A stretch of 64,000 nt of DNA from Exserohilum rostratum. Its lineage: Eukaryota; Ascomycota; Dothideomycetes; Pleosporales; Pleosporaceae. The stretch is from contig CP111159.1 in NCBI GenBank assembly GCA_026367775.1, positions 744,001 to 808,000 of the forward strand, given 5' to 3'. This document shows, in pieces, positions 25,795-36,012 of this stretch; the stretch's first letter is position 1, and every line of letters starts with the position of its first letter. Below the pieces are notes generated by a model. It had not been told where the DNA came from, ran no database searches, and was given only the letters and a program-made list of their open reading frames with translations. Position numbers and translations under genes: made by a program.

Positions 25795-27043
25795 CTACCC
25801 AGCGTTACCCATGTTACCAGCTCTCTGCGGCGACCTGCCGCTGTGCACGAAACCACCCAGATCTTGTACGGTGCTACCACCGACAATTGGCTGTCTAATT
25901 ATAGGTGATCTGTGAAGTGAGGGCGTGGGTTGTTCGTTCAAATAGGAGTTTTGACGTGCTCCGCCGAGAACCGGAAGGCGACTCCTGCGAGCTTGCGAAG
26001 GTGTACCGACTGAGGTAGACTCTGCGCATTGTCAACTCGTCATCATAGGAAATCGCGCTAGTTTGAATGGAAAAAAGCACTCGGTGAGAAGGGGCACCTA
26101 CGACCGTTATGAACTCTAGGAACAAGACCCCGTACGTGCAGTTGCGAATTGAACGGAGGGCCAACGTGAACACTATTTTGATGCCTTCCGCTGCTACCGG
26201 AGCTCCGACTAGTAACTCGGGTATGTAGCCTGCCGCCTGCCTGCTGCGGCACACCCATCTGACTGAAATTGGCATTGCTAGACCGGGCACCTGGCAAACG
26301 ATCGATGAAACGATCCCCTCGAGCCGTCTGTAGTGTGAACTCTGCTTCATCACCGGCAGCGTGAGCAACTTGCGAAGCCATGACCTGAGCCTTTAGCGCT
26401 TGGTAGAGATTCTGCGTCCTTTGATGTGCCTTGGTTTTTTCTTTGAAGGCTTCCGCAAACCCGTGATTCTTGGATTCAAGCTCTGCTAGATCCGCTTGCA
26501 TAACTCGAGAGTGTCAATCTTCATGTCTGCAGGCAAGACATGAGCCATGCTTACCTTGCATCTTGTCCTGGAGGGCTTTGATCTGTGCGTTGGCATCATG
26601 GATAAGCTGGTCCATCTGCTGGCTCAATGTATTGTATTTCTCAGTTAGACCTTTTGCAAGATGTTCTTGGTAGATAATCTCTTGCGATGTCTGGTAGCTG
26701 TGAAAGGCCAAACCACGACTTGCACACTCCATGATGATTGTTGGGCTGAGGCCACTCAGTACGGAAGTTTTGTAGTCTTCTGATGGATTGAGCCCTGCAA
26801 TGACCACATCGTCTGGATTGTGAAGTGATGCGCTACATGCCGGACAGACTCGTTGCGCGTTTGTCGACCTCGATAGCCCAGTAGCATCTGCACAATTTGT
26901 ACAGAAGATGTGACTGCGTATCTGTTAGGAATGCTAGTCCAGTGAGAGAGGGTGAGTGAGGCGAACCTGCAGGTAGTGACAACAGCGCGCTCGTGCAGCT
27001 GTGACCGGCATTTTAAATCGTTGCATCTCAATGCATATTCCAT
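25795..27043 (-). CDS. HEI10: HEI10/CCNB1IP1-like RING-finger E3 ligase
   Basis: Expected to act in meiotic nuclei as a SUMO/ubiquitin E3-type factor that marks and stabilises crossover sites along the synaptonemal complex. Exons 27043-26967, 26913-26555, 26503-26102 and 26021-25795 give 354 residues. An N-terminal C3HC3-type RING is assembled across intron 1: C7-X4-C12, then TTC-SHIFC-TNC and CPAC. The HEI10-type segment follows (LNPSEDYK, VLSGLSPTIIMECASRGLAF, YQTSQE-IYQE), then a coiled coil (about residues 105-190) and a Ser/Arg/Gly-rich tail. The last exon is inferred from a GTAGGT donor and a TTGAC branch before GCGCAG; without it the frame ends in a less plausible sequence at 26058. 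The 3' end of RXT2 lies 223 bp upstream on the same strand. Family assignment is strong; the exact C-terminus is less so. Confidence 0.85.
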
Positions 27044-27266
27044 GCCTGATGTGAGGGGACTGAAGAAGGTGGGGGGCAAGTGGATGGAGAAAGTGCGACA
27101 TTGACGCGAAAGCACGTGAACAGCTTCCTGAGGCAAGAGCGACCAGGTGTGTATGCCCTGTTCAAGGGCAACTTTCATTCCATTTCGTGGTGTGGTATCT
27201 CGCTGCGCATGAATAATCAAACAAAAAATAGATCCAATCCCATCATCACTCCTCGTGCGACCCACA

Positions 27267-28751
27267 CTACCGATCGTCTTTGTCGGGCTTCCGCCGTTGT
27301 CTCGTACTCTTCTTACCAGCTACGGCCGTTTCGTCCTCTTCTTCATCACGGCCCTTAGCCAAATCCTGCTCAAGACCCCATTCTTCATTGTCGTACCAGT
27401 CCTCGCCATCACTCATCTCTCCAATGTGACCTTCGGCTTTGGACCATTTGAAGACGTCGTGCCTCATACGGTCAGCTTGCAGTAAGCCGTGGTAGAGGTC
27501 GGAGGTGATCCGCGCAACTTCTTCCTGCTTTTGCACGTAAGCCATGAGGAGCATACGCGTCTCTTCTGCCTCGTTTGGCGGGAGGCCGAAGTCGCGGTCT
27601 GGTAACGACTCTGTGGGATGTATGAAGAGGGGGTGTATCGCGTTGACGTCGCTTGATGGTGAGTGAGGCGGAGAAGGAGTTGAGGCAGCGTGTGCTCGCG
27701 CTCGCGTGCGTGTCGTCATCCTATGCTGCGATGTGGTGTCAGACCCATCGTCGCCCGTGGGAGAATGCTCCGTTTGGCCGTTCTTCTGCGGTTCATCTGA
27801 ATCACCGCTGTGTGTTCCATTTGTCACGGGATCAGCTCCATTGACTGCCTCAGAGCCGGCATTGCCATTTGTGTCGCTCGGTCGGTCGGTTCCGTTTGGC
27901 TGCGCGACATCCTCCATGTTTACGTCTTGGACACTCTCCACCGTGTCCCGCATTTCCGTATCGTGCGGTTGATGGTCTTCTCCCTCGTCCAAACGCCCAT
28001 TTGGGATCTTGTGACGGGATGGTTGAAACGGCGTAGCGGTCATAGCTGCCAGGGCTGCAGGGGCAAACATTGTGTCCCCTTGAAGTTTCACAAACAAGTT
28101 CTTAGCCCGCGCATTGGTAACCTGTTCTCTTCTGGAAAGAGCTCCAGCCTCATTTGCGAGATCCGTAAGGTGTCTAGAGGTGTAGGCGACGCTCAAGGCG
28201 GGGTGGGTTGGCAGGTCGGCGGCAGATGTCAATGGTGCAAGCAGGTCTGTACCTTGGTAAGCTCACGTCACGCCGCGCTATCACACACATGACTACATAC
28301 TCTCGAGTTGTATATTGCCGTACGGATTCTCCTCGACTGGCTCGATGTCGTCTTCTTCCTCGTATTCGTCGTCGACTTCGACAATGTCACCGTCGGCGTC
28401 ATATCGGGGAGGGTTGCGCTGTAGAATATATCGATGGTAGCCGGCGTGCTCGATGCGCTGGGGACGGTCAGTGTGCCATCCAAGACAGAGGCGATGCAAG
28501 TGGAATCAGACCTTCTTGTAAGGGCGCGGGTCTGCGAGGAAGTCGGGGTCGCTGGCGCGCGCGTACTGAACTTTGCGCCGTAGGTCCTGCTTGTTGCTGC
28601 CAAAGGCAGATTCGGAGTCTTCTGTGTCGGCTGGCAATGGTCAGAATAGCGGTAGCAGATGCGAACGTGCGCCCTTACAATCATCCTTGCGCAACATCTT
28701 CCTCTTCATATTGAAGATGGTATCGAGGATTTGCTGCTGTTGGCCAGCCAT
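27267..28751 (-). CDS. RXT2: RXT2-like subunit of the Rpd3L histone deacetylase complex
   Basis: Nuclear chromatin regulator, a subunit of the large Rpd3 deacetylase complex. Exons 28751-28679, 28630-28512, 28457-28301 and 28246-27267 give 442 residues. The Rxt2 N-terminal domain is rebuilt across three introns: IFNMKRKMLRKDD, then QYARASDPDFLADPRPYKK, RIEHAGYHRYILQRNPP, an acidic stretch, and LLAPLTSAADLPTHPALS. The middle (about 200-300) is low-complexity Asn/Gly/Asp/Thr-rich, and the C-terminal part has a charged segment ending in a basic tail. The third intron has two possible acceptors 6 nt apart (before 28252 or before 28246); both keep frame and change two residues. Its start lies 517 bp from the TRAPPC11 start on the opposite strand, so the two probably share a divergent promoter region. 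Confidence 0.85.
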
Positions 28752-29268
28752 GACGCCGACAGCCTCTGGGCAGCGCAGTCGGAAAGTGGATGAATGCTTG
28801 AAGAAGGGCCAGGAGCGCGTCTAGCCAGAAGATGCGCGCGCTTCTGCGTTTGCAAGACGAGCAGACGGGGGCAGCACGTGGACACAAGGGCTGGTATGGC
28901 CAGAAGCTGCTCACGAAGCTCGTGCTTGGGTGGAGGAATGATTCGGCGGAGGAGACCTGACAGGGTTCACCTAGCGCATCGCCCATGGCAGATGGTTCCC
29001 GCCCGCCATCGACCGACCACATGCCGACCGCCGATGACATCGCCCGCCAACAACCTGTCGTGAGCGTCCAGGCCCTCAGCACGCACCGCGATTCAATTCA
29101 CACCACCTAGAGCTTATCAAGCCCGAGACAAGGTCCGCACGAACCGGCCATCTCCAGCGACGCTCCGACGCGAATTTACAGCCCCTCAGCCCCTCCAACT
29201 GCCCTCGAGCTATCGTCGCAATCCACCCTGGTTTCTTCGGGCATGGGGTGGTGACTTGGGCCTAGAGA
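28752..29268. promoter_or_regulatory. shared divergent promoter region RXT2 / TRAPPC11
   Basis: The 517 bases separate two start codons that face away from each other. No further gene fits. It is C- and GC-rich without an obvious TATA box. The role as a bidirectional promoter is inferred from gene order only. Confidence 0.5.
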
Positions 29269-32200
29269 ATGGAGGCCTTTCCTTCAGACTTTGTAGTTCA
29301 CAACCTACCCTTTATAGTCCTCTCTGGCCTGGCCACGAGCAACGAGGTAGATCCACCTCCGCCGGTCCACAATGTTCTTCCAGGGCGGACCGTGACCAAT
29401 ATCAGCTCGGAAATAGGGCCTGTCGAGGGTGAAGCCGCAAACGAGCTCCTCGAGGAGTTTTTGCGTACCGATGGAACGAGTGCGCCATGGAATGGGCGGG
29501 GCTTGGGTCGTAGAGGCCTCACACATGGCTTCAGGATACGGAGCGTAGGAAGAGTACGGGCGCCTGCAACCACACATGGCCAAGGAGTGACGGGCTGATG
29601 TTTCCTAGAACTTCCAGCTGCCCCCGCACAAGGCAGATGCGCCCACCCACTCCGAGACTGCATCTATGAACAGCCCCATCGCCGCCGCGCCGACATCGTG
29701 GATACTCCATTCGCCCATATCACCTCTCTCGCCCGGCGCCCCGTCATTCCCAGACGGTGTCATTCCTCCTGCCTGGGTTGCAAAGCATCAGCACTATGTG
29801 CCTGCCGTGTTCGTTTCCTTCTTCAACTTCACCACCGACCCCATTACAAACAGTCTACACGACAACCAGCTCAAGACAGAGATCAACAAGATCAAAGGCC
29901 AGATACAAAAGTCTGAATACCGCACGAGATATGTTGTTGTTCTGTTAAGTGACAAGACAATATTGGAGGCTCCAGATATTGAGGAAAGGCTTGCTGTTAT
30001 CCGGCGCGCAACGGGGTTAGATCCGAAGAATTCACTCTTCTTCTTACCACCAAGAACGTCGCGGGTCGAACTACAGGCTTTTGTCACCTCGGTACTGGCC
30101 ATATTGCAACCAATTTGCGTAGAGTACTACCGCGATCTCACAAAGCATGCACGAAGAAAGAAGAGTAGAGGTACCATTCCTCCTCCGACAGCCCCTCCTA
30201 CACGCGGTACATCCCAGACGCTGTCTTATCCTGGTTGGGGTGTTCGTTACGACTTCAAGTTGGCCATCTTCGCCGAGTTCCGTCAAGAAATGGACGCTGC
30301 GCAGCGGCACTACAATGCTGCTTTGGAGGCTTTGTTTGGGGCCGAAGGTTTGTTCGAAACCACGGCGAGCTGGTCGCCAAGGTGGGATGAGATACGATTG
30401 CTCTCAGACATTATTGCCATGCGGCATATTCGGTGTCAGCTCTGGAACAACTACCCTACCTCTGCAGTTCAAACATGGCTGCGCTACAAATACAGATTGC
30501 AAGATGTTCTGGATCGACGAGGCAAGGGTACTGTAAACTACGGTTGGCAGGCATGGGAATCCAGGTGGGCCCAAGTCATGGCAGAAGTCGTCCAGCGAGC
30601 AGAGTTGCCCGTATTCAGAATAACAGATCATACGCCAGATCCAGATCCTTTGACAGAGGCCACGACATCGCTATACTCCGAACCTGAGAAACAGTTTCCT
30701 GTAGGAGAAAGACTGCCTCCTTGGGAGCTACTGCACCATGCTGGTTATTGGCATAAACTGGCCGGTGACTATGCCAAGAGGCGTTATATCCTCGCTCGGG
30801 AAATGCCCGAAGAGGATCGAACGCCACCAGGCATGTCGCCTGCGGCAAAAGTCTCAAATCGGAGTCAAATATACGATACCTACCTTGTTCCCCAGCCGCA
30901 TGAAGAGTACCCATTGCCTGGTGTCGGCACTGGTTTCCAACACTGGAAAGACATTTCATCTAAGATGAATGATGCAATTGGCCAATTCAAAGCTCGAGGC
31001 CAGCACCGCAAAGTAGACCAATTACAACTAGACGTAGCACGGACCCTACTACATGTCAATAGGTTTGATGATGCATTCAAGGTGCTACGTCCCCTTTGGG
31101 ATACAATGTCTTGGAGGAAAGAAAAGTGGTGGAACCTCGCTTCAGAAGTGGTTTGGGCCCTGCACGAGTGCGCACTGCGGGTACAAGATCATGAAACATA
31201 TGTCGCCACTGAATGGGAGTTGTACAGTCAAAGTCAGTATTCTCATTTTCTTTTTGCTCTGTTATGTCGCTAATCCCACCCAGCAATTCCTGGCAAGACT
31301 AAATACAAGTACGATCTGATGAAATGTCTCGATGTCTTCCCAAAACCGGCAGAGAGTAAAGTTAGTGTGAACTTGAATGCCAAAGAGCGCATATCGTGTC
31401 GTAAGTGTGACTTTTTCCGCTGCAAGAGCCAGCACTAACAGTGCAGTGTACATATCGTTTGCTTTTTCGGAAGCTGAAGGTAACGTGGGTGAGCCACTGC
31501 AATCACAAATTTCAATCACGTCGAACGCTCGACCTGGCTCTGCTCCTATTACATTGTCGTTTCTGCAATATCAATTCAGTGGCGGCTTGGCTGAAGTGCG
31601 CCTGACGCATAAAGCGGACGAAGAGGCACCCGGCAACGCTTCCAAGATGTACTCTTGTACATTGGAAGAGGTACACTCGGATACTGGAAAGCCACAGTGG
31701 GCAGGGGCCTCTGACTTGACACTGCATGCTGGACAGACCAAAGTTTACAGCTTGCCGCTCATTTTCCGCGAGTCTGGCGATGTTGACATTGTTGCCTGCA
31801 CATTTGGGATTAACACAGAGAAATTCGATCTCGTCTGCTCGGATTCAGAGCCCGAGATGCCAACTCGTCCACTATGGTGGATCGAATCAAATACAAAGAT
31901 CAAGTCAAGATCTCTGAAACACGGCTCGGGAACTTCGATTCACATACTGCCCAAGCCGCCAAAAATGGAAATCCTCTTGCCGGACATTCGTGATCAGTAC
32001 TACACTGATGAGCCGGTCACTCTGGCCATTGAGATACTGAACCAAGAGGAAGAAGATACGGAAGCTGTTCTGGAAGTTCGACTGCTTGGTCGCTCAAAGG
32101 ACTCTCTTGGCTATGTTTGGCTTGACCGCCCAGCATCTTCACCCATGAAGGAAGTACCACCAGCACTTGATGGTTCAACAGATATGGATCTACCAGGCCA

Positions 32201-33203
32201 TGTAGTGGGCAAACTCGCCCAGGGAGCGCGAACAACCGAGCGAATACGCTTCACGGCACCGGCAGACCCAGCAGACTATGCATTAGAGGTCAAGGTACTG
32301 TATCATCTACTCAGTGATCGCGATATTCCCATCTCCAAGATCATGGTAGCAGACCTAGTTTTCAACGCCCCCTTTGAAGCCAGCTACGATCTAAACGCAC
32401 GTGTCCACCCCGATCCATGGCCGAGTTACTTTGAACTACAAGAAGCCGAAAGTAATGTCAGTCCCGAATCCACCGATGCATTCGGTATCGCACAGAAATG
32501 GGGTCTACGCGCCAAAGTTGCCTCTTTTGCAGACGAACAACTCATCGTCAGCGACCTCGCCGTCGAAGTCCACAGCATTCACGGCGGCGCAACCTGCGAC
32601 GTAACCAAAGAATTCGACATCACCCCTACACCCATGGAGCCCCAGGTCCTGAGCGAATGGGCCTTTAGCCTCGATATTCGCAAAAACAATCTGGAAGAGC
32701 GCCGTGCAACTGCTCTCGACACCACACTCAACATCACCTGGCAGCGAACTTCGGATCCCTCTGCCATACCCGTAACTTCTTCCCTACCGATTCCCCGCAT
32801 CCAGATCCCCTCGTCAGAGCCTCGCGTCCTCGCCCGCTCCCAATTCTCCGACACCATCGCCTCTCTCATCCACGTCGACTACGTCCTGGAGAACCCCACC
32901 ATGCACTTTCTCACCTTTGAGCTCGCCATGGAAGCCAGCGAGGACTTTGGCTTCAGCGGGCCCAAGCTCCGAACTTTACACTTGCTGCCCATGAGTCGTC
33001 AGACGGTACGCTATAACCTGCTGTCGAGTGTCGAGGGAGATTGGATTACGCCGAACCTCAAGGTTACGGATCGGTACTTTAATAAGACGCTAAAAGTACA
33101 GGCGACGGAGGGCATGAGGATGGATAAGAAGGGTGTGGGGATTTGGGTTCCGGGAGAGGACAAGGAGAAGGAGGATGGAAAGGATAAAGAGGGGAAGGTA
33201 TAG
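29269..33203 (+). CDS. TRAPPC11-like (foie gras/gryzun) trafficking protein
   Basis: Subunit of a TRAPP complex acting in ER-Golgi and Golgi membrane traffic, homologous to TRAPPC11. Exons 29269-29553, 29609-31232, 31284-31400 and 31447-33203 give 1260 residues. The introns (55, 51 and 46 nt) all keep frame. Intron 1 joins FRIRSVGR to NFQLPPHKAD; intron 2 joins a helical repeat region to IPGKTKYKYDL; intron 3 joins KERISC to LYISFAFSE. The N-terminal 300 residues match the fungal family start (FVVHNLPF-VLSGL, PPPPVH-VLPGR, KHQH-VP-VFVSF). Residues about 350-670 correspond to the helical Foie-gras domain. The C-terminal half is beta-rich, as in the Gryzun region. The last 30 residues are highly charged. 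The 3' end converges on PEX20. Confidence 0.9.
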
Positions 33204-33745
33204 AATAGGGATGATTCGATGCAGTTGATGAATGGATGAGTGACAGATGGCTAGCTAGATGTATGAATTGTATCGAGTATAAGTACTTTTGGAAGTATTC
33301 TTGATATTACCTGCTTGTCTATGGTGTTTTTGTTTCTTGTTGTACGTATTACTGACAACACGTGATTGATGTACGGAACACCTGTTAAACCCATCCTTTC
33401 TCTCTCTTTTCCTTTCAGAAAAAATGATTCACATGCAAACTGGATACTTCAGCTCTCCATCTCTCACCATCTCCCCTCCAACCTTGATACTTCTCTCACG
33501 CATAGTCATTACCGTCCCTGTCCCTCGCTAAAAAATGCAAAACAATCATACCTTTTCTCCTCTTCTTCGACTAACCTCCTCACAACACCTTGCCCAGTCC
33601 CTCCAGCACAATCCCCAGTCCCTTGACCTGCTGCTGCTGGTCTGAGAATGGCTCCTGGCCGGGGCTAGGACACATGCGCCACAGATCCTCGTCTTGCTCA
33701 TGGCGCGGAATAAAGCGCTTCGTCTGAAGCTCTTCTACACCTTGC
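33204..33745. other. convergent intergenic region TRAPPC11 / PEX20
   Basis: This lies between two stop codons facing each other. It probably carries both 3' untranslated regions. A minus-strand frame continues to 33580 in another register, so the PEX20 C-terminus could be longer if an extra intron is used. No separate gene is supported. Confidence 0.45.
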
Positions 33746-35536
33746 TCATCCGAGGAGGTGGTGGGGATAGCGTTCGTAGCGGCCATGTTGGTGGCGCTGG
33801 CGCTGGGAGTGATGGTGGTATGCGGCATTGACATTGTAGTATCTATATTGATCTGAAATCTCATCAGTTATTAGTTCACTGGATGAGACGGACGTGGGTA
33901 AAGAAGAGGAAGAAGAGGTGGTGGTAGTAGTGATGGTAGTGGGGGAGCGAGAGAGATGGTGGGCATACTGATGCTGCTGTTGAGATGGGTCGACGCCGCC
34001 GTCAGAGTAGATTGGGGTTTCGAAGTCGGTGGCTGCGTGAGATAGTATATTTCGATCGATTTCTGGGATTTGTGTCGAGGGAGCAAGAGGTTGCGATTGT
34101 GGTTGTTGGTGGACGTTAGTAGCTGGAGTAGCAGAAGTAGTGTTGCCCGTCTGCTGCTGAGAGCCGTCCACTTCGACAATCTTGTCTTCTTGTACTCTTA
34201 CTTCCCTGTCTCGTAACCGGCGCATAAGGTTGAGGAACTGTGAGTTTTGGAACTTTTCGCTGGTGTTGTCAGCGACTCGCTCCAGTAGTCTTCCTGCTGT
34301 TGCTGCCATCTCATCGTCTTCGTTTAATTTTGGTTCCTCTTGCTTTTGTTCTTCCTCGGGTTGTTGCTCCATGCGCTGAACCGGCTCTGGACTTCTCGTG
34401 TATCCTGCTGCCTCCAGATCTCTCCAAATCTGCTCGTCGCTCATGGGTACACGCGCGCCCAAGGGGTATTGTGACATGAGGCGCTCATTGATGGCCCTGA
34501 TGAGCTCTGAGGCGCGGGTCTTGACTTCTTGCGGGGCATCGCGGTTCATGATTCTTTGGAGGGAGTCCACGATCCATTTTCCTTCGTTTGCATCTTGTAC
34601 TAGGGCACCGTTTTTCTCCATTTGGCTCATATTCTCGAGGTATGCAATTGCTTCTTCGGTTCGCCCGAGGCCTGTCTCGCTCCAAACCTGGATGGCGGAG
34701 TACACAGCTAGAGAGCACTGTCAGTAACCACAATGAATATGACAGATACTACACACCTGGACGCGTTTCACGTATCCGTCGTAGCAGAGGATCCATCTCA
34801 CCCGGCCTATCCAAGTCCAGTGCTTGTTGCGCTGGTTGTTCGTGTGCTTGCTCCGCCTCAGCAACCTCCATCATGTCTTGTTGCGCCTGCGCAAACGCCT
34901 GTTCAAACGCTGCCTCGTCAAAAGCCGGCACATCGTCTGCTGCCCGCTGCTTGCCTAGTGCTGTTTCGGACATTTGGGCATTCTGGAAACCCGGTGTTTG
35001 CATGTATGCTTGTCCGCCAAATCCGCCCATGTTATACGCCGGCACACCTCCGAAGGTGTTCTGTTGCAGCGCAGGAGCTGGCGCGGCCTGCGTCTGCTGC
35101 TTCAAGAAGTCCTGATGCCATGCTGACGCCGCGCTCGCCGCCTGGGGTCTTTGCTGCTGGAATGCTTGTGGAGACTGATTGGTAATGTTCAGTCGCTGAA
35201 AGTCAGCAGCCCAATCGGGCGCCTGGGGTGCTTGCGCAAACTGCGGAGGGGGCTGTACGAAGCGCGGAGCAAACTGCTGGAAGTCCTGCGGCGGACCTGG
35301 TCGGCCAGCCTGAAAGGCGTCGAATTCCGAATCTAAGGCTCCTGCATTTGCTCCTGGCGATGATCTGAAGCCCTATACAACTGTCAAAACCCATTCTCCA
35401 TGCTCTGCGACTGACAACGTGCCTGCGCCGGTGTGTTCCTGGCGACCAGTCGGTCCTGTTGCAGCGTGCGATCGACGGTCGTGTGTTTTTGGAAATTCTG
35501 CAGGGCATTTGAGGGTCCGCAAAGTGCGTCGGCCAT
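33746..35536 (-). CDS. PEX20: peroxin 20, PTS2 import co-receptor
   Basis: Co-receptor that works with PEX7 to bring PTS2 proteins into peroxisomes and cycles between cytosol and the membrane. Exons 35536-35423, 35372-34757 and 34707-33746 give 563 residues. The N-terminus carries the family block with the conserved Cys (ALCGPSNALQNFQKHT, C6). Two W-x3-F motifs that bind PEX14/PEX5-type partners are seen at 91-95 (WAADF) and 122-126 (WHQDF). The block QFLNLMRRLRDREV matches the PEX20 C-terminal region. Intron 1 (35373-35422) joins NTPAQ to GFRSSPGA only if the donor is GC, not GT. The protein is longer than usual: beyond about residue 400 it is Gln/Ser/Thr/His-rich low complexity, where an extra in-frame intron or another stop is possible. 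The gene lies downstream of the coiled-coil gene on the same strand. Confidence 0.87.
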
Positions 35537-36012
35537 TTTGAATCAATATGTCAGAGGGGTATCAACGCTGGCAAAACAAAGGGTAGAGAGAAAGAGAGGA
35601 TGGTTCAACTTGGGTCGCACCAAGTCATCAACCGCGTTCCGATGATCAAAAGCCGAGGCTCGCTGGAGCGGACCGAAGTCGCCCCACGCCTACCATGCAT
35701 GGCGTCACATGTCATCAGCCAGATGTGACCAAGGCAGAGCACGTGCCGTACCATGTCTTTCATATGATCATGCAATCTACTTATTCCAGCCAAACCAAAG
35801 CAGATAATCAAGAAAACAGCTACTGTAAAAGTCGTGATTGTGTATTCGTTGAACTCAATAACCTACGTAACCCTATATGAAGAACAAAAAACAAGATATC
35901 GTATGCTTAGAAGCAGAAATACAAAAGTACAACTGGTATATCATGAAGGAAGGGAGATGCAGAGAACAGAAAAATCCAATACATGAATCAGCCGTCATAA
36001 CACACCAAGAGC
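35537..36012. promoter_or_regulatory. PEX20 promoter region
   Basis: These 476 bases lie between the PEX20 start and the end of the upstream coiled-coil gene. No gene is seen. It should contain the PEX20 promoter and the 3' untranslated region of its neighbour. No specific site can be named. Confidence 0.4.

Noticed and set aside
27080..28292. Plus-strand frames over RXT2
   Set aside because: Antisense to a clearly conserved gene; no independent evidence.
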